From: Zoroaster sp. YZ-2022 | Lineage: Eukaryota; Echinodermata; Asteroidea; Forcipulatida; Zoroasteridae | Assembly: GCA_029582265.1 (NCBI GenBank) | Contig: CM055816.1 | Coordinates: 3,254,698 to 3,318,697, forward strand | Reading direction: 5' to 3' | Length of the DNA: 64,000 nt | Shown: positions 58,480 through 64,000 of the stretch, piece after piece | Position numbering within the stretch: the stretch's first letter is position 1 | Layout: the number at the start of each line of letters is the position of its first letter | Notes under the pieces: model-generated | What the model was told of the DNA's origin: nothing | The model's database searches: none | Seen by the model: the letters and a program-made list of their open reading frames with translations, nothing else | Translations under genes and position numbers: made by a program

Positions 58480-59279
58480 CTTGTTGGAAATAAGCATGAT
58501 GTCAGTTCTTAGCAATTTTACACACAAACTACAATTTGTATTCGCTAAAATGGTACTATAACCATAGAGAAGGGATCTTCTCTGTGCTATAACCACCACA
58601 ATTTAATACGGGTAAAAACAAGCTTTGGGAGAATTGTCTTTAAAGGTGACAAATAAAAATCATCCCACGAATTTCTTTCTCAAGCAAAACGATTATATAT
58701 TCACCCAATTAAAAAACGAAAATTACTCTGTGTTGGATTACGCTTTCAAAAAGTTAATTTTCTTCATAACAGATATACAGAGACACATTTTGGTAAGATA
58801 CATATTCCTGAAACACACTCTATGGTTTTATTTTATTTTATTTTTTCAATCAAAATACGTATTGTTAAAAGATGTAAACAAAATCCATAAAAACTGTTTA
58901 TGCGATATACTCCCTGTCTCACATTTATATACACTTACTTAAGGCCAAAAAAGTCTCCGGTTTGTGGTCATAGGTCGGCTTCAAAATCGGCCATTTTCCC
59001 CAACAGGTAAATACGTGATACATTGTATACGCGGGGAGCAAATTTCGCATAAAGTATGGTGGTTAAAAAAGGTTTCACAAATCGGGCAAATGTTCATATC
59101 CCTATGTGAAAAAGTCGTTTAAATCACAGCAGAATTCCAATCGATCCAGCTATTTTGGCTGCAATTGGACATCGTTTCATTGGGAAAAAAAAGAAGAAAA
59201 TTTAAAATGCCGACGCGCGGGTCTGAGGCGACGCGCGCGGAGACCAGAAACCGGAGCCTTTTTTGGCCTAAAAGAGAGC

Positions 59280-60350
59280 AGTGTATTAAAGATACCGTTC
59301 AGCAAAAACATCTTCTTGACAAACTCAACAATATTGAAGTGCATGGCCTTGAGTTTGACTGGTTTTCATCTTACTTGCATGGACGTCAACAGGTGACCAA
59401 GATTGGTGATAATTACTCACCTTCTACTGGGGTGAACTTTAGTGTGCCACAAGGGTCTACTTTGGGGCCACTTCTTTTTACCTTGTACATTAATGACCTT
59501 TCTCGTGTTACTCAAAATAGTGACTCTAAAATGTATTTGTATGCTGATGATACAGCTATTTTCTTTCGGGCTACATCAATAGAACTTATTAACAGAACAA
59601 TGAATAGAGAAATGGCCCTAATATCTAAATGACTAGACGTGAATTTTTTAAAAACGTAAATAAGACCAAAAGTATGCTGTTTGGAACTCAAGCTAAACTG
59701 CGACGTAGTGATGATAATATACGTGTTATGAACAGAAATATTGTCATCGATAATGTTACTCAATTTAAATATCTTGGTGTATGGTTAGATTCATCTTTAC
59801 CTTGGAATGTGCATATTGATAAGCTTGTGAAAAATGTCAACAAAGGTTTGGGGGTTCTCCTGAGGGTCAGAAGTGTTCTACCTCAGCACACATTGAATAT
59901 GTTATATAAAACGATGCTCCTGCCACAATTTGACTACTGTGATACTGTATGGGTTAACTCATCCAAACTGTACCTCACCAAACTAGACACTACAAAATAC
60001 TGCTAGTAAAATAATTCTAGATCTCCTCCGGAGATAACCCACTGATATTCTGTTATCTACTTTGGGGTGGCAAACGCTAAGTTCACAGCGCACTTATCAC
60101 CTAACTACATTGTTGTACAAAAGTCTCGTCTCCAAATTGCCCATCAATGTGTAATATTTTTATTCCAGCTGCAAATAGTGACTCTTAATACTAGGGCATG
60201 TTCCCATGGTAACCTACTTCCTTCTGAAGTTAAAACTGAATCTGGCAAACGTAAATTCATGTCTCGGTGAGTAGACTTATTTAATGAGCTTCCCTCATTA
60301 ATTAAATATTCCTTCATGCCTTCTACTTTTGCTAGTTTAAATTTCTAAGA
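59280..60350 (+). pseudogene. CR1-like LINE fragment (copy 2)
   Basis: Same fragment as 30271-31345 but better preserved: FDWFSSYLHGRQQ, SVPQGSTLGPLLFTLYIND and YLYADDTAIFF lie in one frame to 59632, and FKYLGVWLDSSLPWNVHI has no stop. The residual breaks near 59632 and 60005 are shared with copy 1. Confidence 0.8.
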
Positions 60351-60497
60351 CTGAGGTTTTAATTTATGGTTAATTCTGGGTGGGTATAAAGTTAGTTATT
60401 TGCTTTTTCCATGTAAATGTGCTGTCTAATTGGGGCTAATCTATGGGGTCTTGTTTGGGGTCTAATGGGATTCGTATTTCTTTTATAGTTTCTTTTG

Positions 60498-60754
60498 GAT
60501 ATTTGTTGCGGATCCCGCTGCTATATGGGATTCTAGCCGGCCAATTGTCATCGGGCAAGCTCGGTGGTCGAGAGGTTAAGACGTCTGCACTAGTAAGCAG
60601 GAGGTCGTGGGTTCGAATCCCGCCCGAGTCGCCTGTGTAGTTTTTTCACAGACACTCGGAAAGCACCGAGTACACAGTAATATACACACAGGGCAAAATT
60701 AAATCAATTAGTTATCTCCCGACGCAAGAATTTCACCAACCTAGATATTTGTTG
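60498..60754 (+). repeat. 11-bp target-site duplication of the SINE
   Basis: GATATTTGTTG at 60498-60508 and 60744-60754; copy 1 has a single, slightly shorter version (GGATTTGTTG). Confidence 0.9.
60509..60743 (+). mobile_element. tRNA-Thr-like SINE, copy 2 only
   Basis: 235 bases. A leader of ~45 bases precedes a tRNA-like head with A box TGGTCGAGAGG, anticodon loop CTAGTAA (AGT, Thr-type, with one extra base in the stem) and T arm GTGGGTTCGAATCCCGC. The 5' AGCTCGG and 3' CCGAGTC form most of an acceptor stem. The body then has a second hairpin, ACTCGG/CCGAGT. Precise target duplications and absence from copy 1 show a recent retrotransposition. Confidence 0.88.
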
Positions 60755-60791
60755 TGTTTGTTTGGGGAACATTTCACTGGGGTATTTGATT

Positions 60792-60910
60792 GGGGTGTCT
60801 GTGGGGAAAGGGGTGTCTGTGGGGAAAGGGGGTGTCTGTGGGGAAAGGGGGTGTCTGTGGGGAAAGGGGGTGTCTGTGGGGAAAGGGGGTGTCTGTGGGG
60901 AAAGGGGGTG
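60792..60910 (+). repeat. ~20-bp G-rich minisatellite, copy 2 only
   Basis: About six units of GGTGTCTGTGGGGAAAGGGG. Each unit gives two G runs of four or more, so the array could fold into G-quadruplexes. Copy 1 lacks it. Confidence 0.93.
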
Positions 60911-62208
60911 GCTTCGTGGAACCTGTGTTGGGTCCGATAGAGTGTTTTGTGCAATGATATCTTTAAGATTGTTTATTTATTTTAATCTTTGTTAATGTGA
61001 TTACTAAATTTGTATTACTTATTCTCTGGCAATAGGCCCTTAGCGGGTGCCGCCAAATTTGTATTCCTCTCAGTTGTTTGCTGTGTTTGTTTGGGGAACT
61101 TTTCACTGTGGTTTCTGATTGGGGTGTCGGTGGAGGGGGTGGCTTTGCACTTGGGTCCTCACTTGGGTTTTGCTTGGGATCCAGTTGGCGGCACTATTAT
61201 TCAGTTCGGGGGAAAGAACAGAGGAAATTCAGATTACTTCTCATTGATGAATCATCGTCTTTCGATATGGGTGCGCCAACAATTAAACTTGTATTTTTCA
61301 TGATTAAAATGAAATTATTAGAAGGCGCCTAATGTAGGTGAAATAAAATTGAAGAAATTTTTTGAAACCTTATTTCCAATAAGGACAAAATGTTTACAAT
61401 TGCGTTCGTATGAGTATCACACACGAAAATATCACTTCGAAATTATTTAAAAGGGGTATAAATAGGTGAGAAGTCAAGGGGGAAACAAGCGAAAGTAAAG
61501 AAGATGTGCTAAAACCCAAGACTATTGAAATGAGCTACATAACCTTACTCGCGGAGGGCGGGAGGTGGTAATATCCAATATATGTTAACAGTAAAAACAA
61601 TTTTTTACGAATATATGCTATGATGTTATCAGAGGGTTTATTTCTTTTTAAGACAGGGTTTGATCAACATGTACCGAAACTGTCTCGGTAGTTTTTGCAA
61701 ATTATTTCTCAATGGTTGTGCGAACGTAGAATTACTGTTGACTTTTGAAGCTTGGATTATTCAGGGAAATTGATTTGATCTGCTGCAACATCAGCTAAAT
61801 ACAGATAATAAAATCATGTCATAATTTATAATAACAGGAATAACATATTGGACATATTGACATTTGTCATTTCAAAACATATTAATAATAATAATAAATC
61901 ATTTGTAAGGCACACTTAATCTGGAAGCCATTCAAAGGCGCCGACAAGGGAAATTTGAAATTATATGTGCCCCTGCCCCTACCCATAATAGGTGGATGAT
62001 CCTACATGACGTTGTTGCCCGCCCCTACCCATAATAGATGGATGATCCTACATGACGTTGTTTAAACTTTTTGTTCAGTTTGTTTCTTTATTTTGGAGAT
62101 TTCTTATTTTCTTATTTGTGTATTTTATACATTAATAATGATTTCAGGTATAGAAACTTATACATTTTATTCAAGACTTGACATTTTGTATTGCGTAAGA
62201 ACTATAAA
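60911..62208. other. non-coding stretch, colinear with copy 1
   Basis: Matches 31560-33110 minus the hAT-type MITE. A ~43-base duplication (CCCTACCCATAATAG...TGACGTTGTT) at about 61975-62060 is specific to copy 2. No gene recognised. Confidence 0.5.
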
Positions 62209-62271
62209 CTGTAAGAACTATAACCCTGTTTAAATAAAACTGATTATTATTATTATTATTATTATTATTAT
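62209..62271 (+). mobile_element. LINE 3' tail with (ATT)n, copy 2 only
   Basis: AACCCTGTTTAAATAAAACTG followed by (ATT)n, inserted in the phrase GTAAGAACTATA, which is partly repeated. The tail layout is CR1/L2-like. Confidence 0.6.
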
Positions 62272-62409
62272 ACCATGTCTATCATGAGTTAGTACATTTA
62301 ACGTAGCACTATGTGAATAATAACCATGGGTCTCATTTGCTATAGCAGTATATTGATTCGAGGTAAAATATGACAACAGTGCAAGTATGTCATCTTGATA
62401 GGACCTTAC

Positions 62410-62600
62410 CTCCAATGGTGACCCATCGGCTCGAATCACGTAGAACCAATCAGCCTCGTTGTCACTGTACTTTATTTTATATGACTTTGTATACGAACCA
62501 TAGGGACTCCCTTGTGTGATGATGCCAGTGACTGTAACTGACTCCTCCAGGTCCACACGAATCCACTGGTTCTGATCTTTGTACGCTGCATACCAGGCAC
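62410..62600 (-). CDS. F5/8 type C domain gene, middle exon E2 (copy 2)
   Basis: A 191-base exon, one codon shorter than in copy 1, with acceptor TTTGTACAG and donor GAG then GTAAGG. It starts in phase 1 and reads AWYAAYKDQNQWIRVDL, SVTVTGIITQG, TKSYKIKYS and FYVIRADG, ending phase 0 at PLE. The tryptophan-cysteine of copy 1 (GWCAG) is WYA here. As the most upstream exon on this strand in the window, it would precede 45943-46078. The exon for the domain's first strands is not in the remaining 1.4 kb. No in-frame stop, and the length change is a whole codon, as expected if protein function is kept. Confidence 0.8.
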
Positions 62601-64000
62601 CTGTACAAATAGAAGAATCAGATATCTAAGGATTGCTGTATATTGGTTTAGTTCGGTTCGGTGTGGTTTTGATGAATATTTAGGGTATGAAATTTATTGA
62701 AACGAATATCGGAATTTTAAAATGCAGAAAAAAACCCTGATGGGAATACTCTTCTCGTCACCGCGCTATACATCGATCTATATACACTCACGAGCTAAGG
62801 GGAGGACTTATCACTTATTTGTATACAGATTTGAATGGGCATGGGAAAACGGGAATTTTTGTTTCGTTTTGAGGTTTTATGTTTGTTTTTGAACATATCG
62901 TTACAGCATCATCATAATGATATCCGGCACATAAAATAATCAAAATTAAGTCAAATTATCTTTTTAATTTATCAAACATTTCAAGTGATTTGATGAACTC
63001 TTCATAGTTCATGCATATTGTGGCTTAAACATTTGAGCGTCCACAGGATCCACTACATAACTTGATTAGACAAAAATGTAACAGAACTTCGAAATGTTGT
63101 GTGCCCCCTCCCCGATTATATGGGGGATGATCAAAACAAAAATATAATTTCAACTTTATTTCTTGTAACGAAGGTGTAAGACTGAAGGTTCACAACTGAA
63201 GATCTTCTTGGAAACAAAATATAAGCTTTATAGTTCTGGTTTATTCAGTATAAATCACACTACTATACTACCGTCAAAACGACAGTCATTACATCATTGC
63301 ACGATTGACCTGAAATATAACGAAAGATTCCAAGTTAAAATAATGAAGTGATCCATATTAGAAATATTGCAATCTGTTACAAATATCTACAATCTACAAT
63401 GCATGAAAATCTTCATTATTCCCGAGTTCAACTCTTTATAAAACTTGCTCAAATTATTCACTTATTATTTTATACACCTTGCTTAGATTATTCACTTCGG
63501 AAAGAATGTCGAACCCAACCGCCACTTGTGCACAATGCCTAAACATTGTGTTTTGGGCAGACGACAAAAATGCCAGTATCTCACTGGATTTGCATGTATA
63601 GTGCTCACCATGTCCGAAATTTCATTTCCATTCCTCACTTGACTATACACTTCCCTCTCCTTATTAAGTGTATCCTCGATCATCTTTTAAAGGAAAATCT
63701 GTGATATTTTGTCATATTTGGACAGAAAAGTGGCAGTTGTATTTTACATTATTTCCTTCTCTCCTTGCTCATCAGATTATTCAATTCTTATTTATTACAG
63801 AATTCATTAACGTACGGGTAAAATTTAAAGGGCTGCTCACAAGAACAGGCACTTTTCCGATATTGCTCAATAGATAAATGGTTAGGATACATTCTGTTAT
63901 ATCATTATTTTATGTGTCTCTAAAAGTATCTGGCTCTAAATACATGCTGTGAAAATGCAAAATTGGTCAATCTCTAGTCAGGATTTTATACAATTAGAGT
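62601..64000. other. intronic/intergenic stretch, colinear with copy 1
   Basis: Follows 33440-34855 to the end of the window with scattered differences. The 63-codon minus-strand frame at 63492-63683 is the unchanged twin of 34347-34538 and remains unrecognised. Confidence 0.5.

Larger units (their letters stand above)
45611..64000 (+). repeat. large direct duplication, copy 2 (continues past window)
   Basis: Colinear with 16060-34855; starts GTACATTGTATAGACC directly after the G-rich array and still matches at the last base of the window. Copy-2-specific insertions are listed separately. Confidence 0.95.

Noticed and set aside
60553..60632. Functional tRNA-Thr gene
   Set aside because: The anticodon stem has an extra base, the acceptor stem is incomplete, and target duplications enclose the whole 235-base unit, so it is a SINE.

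Overview
This is an assembled eukaryotic (metazoan) genome window, AT-rich and dominated by mobile-element debris. It carries non-LTR retrotransposons of CR1-like and L1/Tx1-like type, Penelope-like elements (PLEs) with GIY-YIG and hammerhead-like motifs, a hAT-type (ZMYM1-like) transposase pseudogene, a Ty3/gypsy integrase relic, several MITEs and tRNA-derived SINEs. The combination with a spliced F5/8 type C (discoidin) domain gene points to a marine invertebrate. An echinoderm or other deuterostome is a weak guess, from TE content and scattered TAGGCCTA-like words only. Two 500-base N runs are assembly gaps.

The main architectural fact is a direct duplication: 16060-34855 (copy 1) is repeated at 45611-64000 (copy 2, running off the window). 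Each copy contains, in order: the 3' half-exon of an F5/8C domain, a degenerate hAT transposase gene, a dead L1/Tx1-like LINE, a CR1-like LINE fragment, and the preceding half-exon of the F5/8C domain. The only plausible host gene therefore lies on the minus strand: E2 (62410-62600), E3 (45943-46078), E2' (33246-33439), E3' (17320-17455). Each E2/E3 pair joins in phase 0 across an intron of about 16 kb full of transposons, and each pair starts and ends in phase 1. The exon pairs differ at clustered, mostly amino-acid-changing sites while their framework segments are identical. The exon for the first ~40 residues of the domain was not found.

The copies differ by precise presence or absence of TEs, several with readable target-site duplications and empty sites. 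Copy 1 only: a CR1-like LINE 11 bases from a splice acceptor, an inverted PLE terminal repeat with hammerhead-like motifs, and two hAT-type MITEs. Copy 2 only: a PLE carrying a nested CR1-like LINE, a Tc1/mariner-type MITE, a 449-base fold-back element, a tRNA-Thr-like SINE and LINE tails. Either this is a real tandem duplication of domain exons, or two diverged haplotypes were joined end to end in the assembly; the sequence alone does not decide.

Left of copy 1 (1-16059): minisatellites, a PLE reverse transcriptase relic, about 5 kb of homopolymer-inflated sequence that looks poorly polished, a LINE inside a minisatellite, and a gap. Between the copies (34856-45610): a gypsy integrase relic, two identical 193-base MITEs, an inverted pair of tRNA-like SINEs, a HindIII-site palindrome cluster, a gap, and a 3.1-kb G-rich GGGGATGAT array with a strangely degenerate centre that ends exactly at the start of copy 2.
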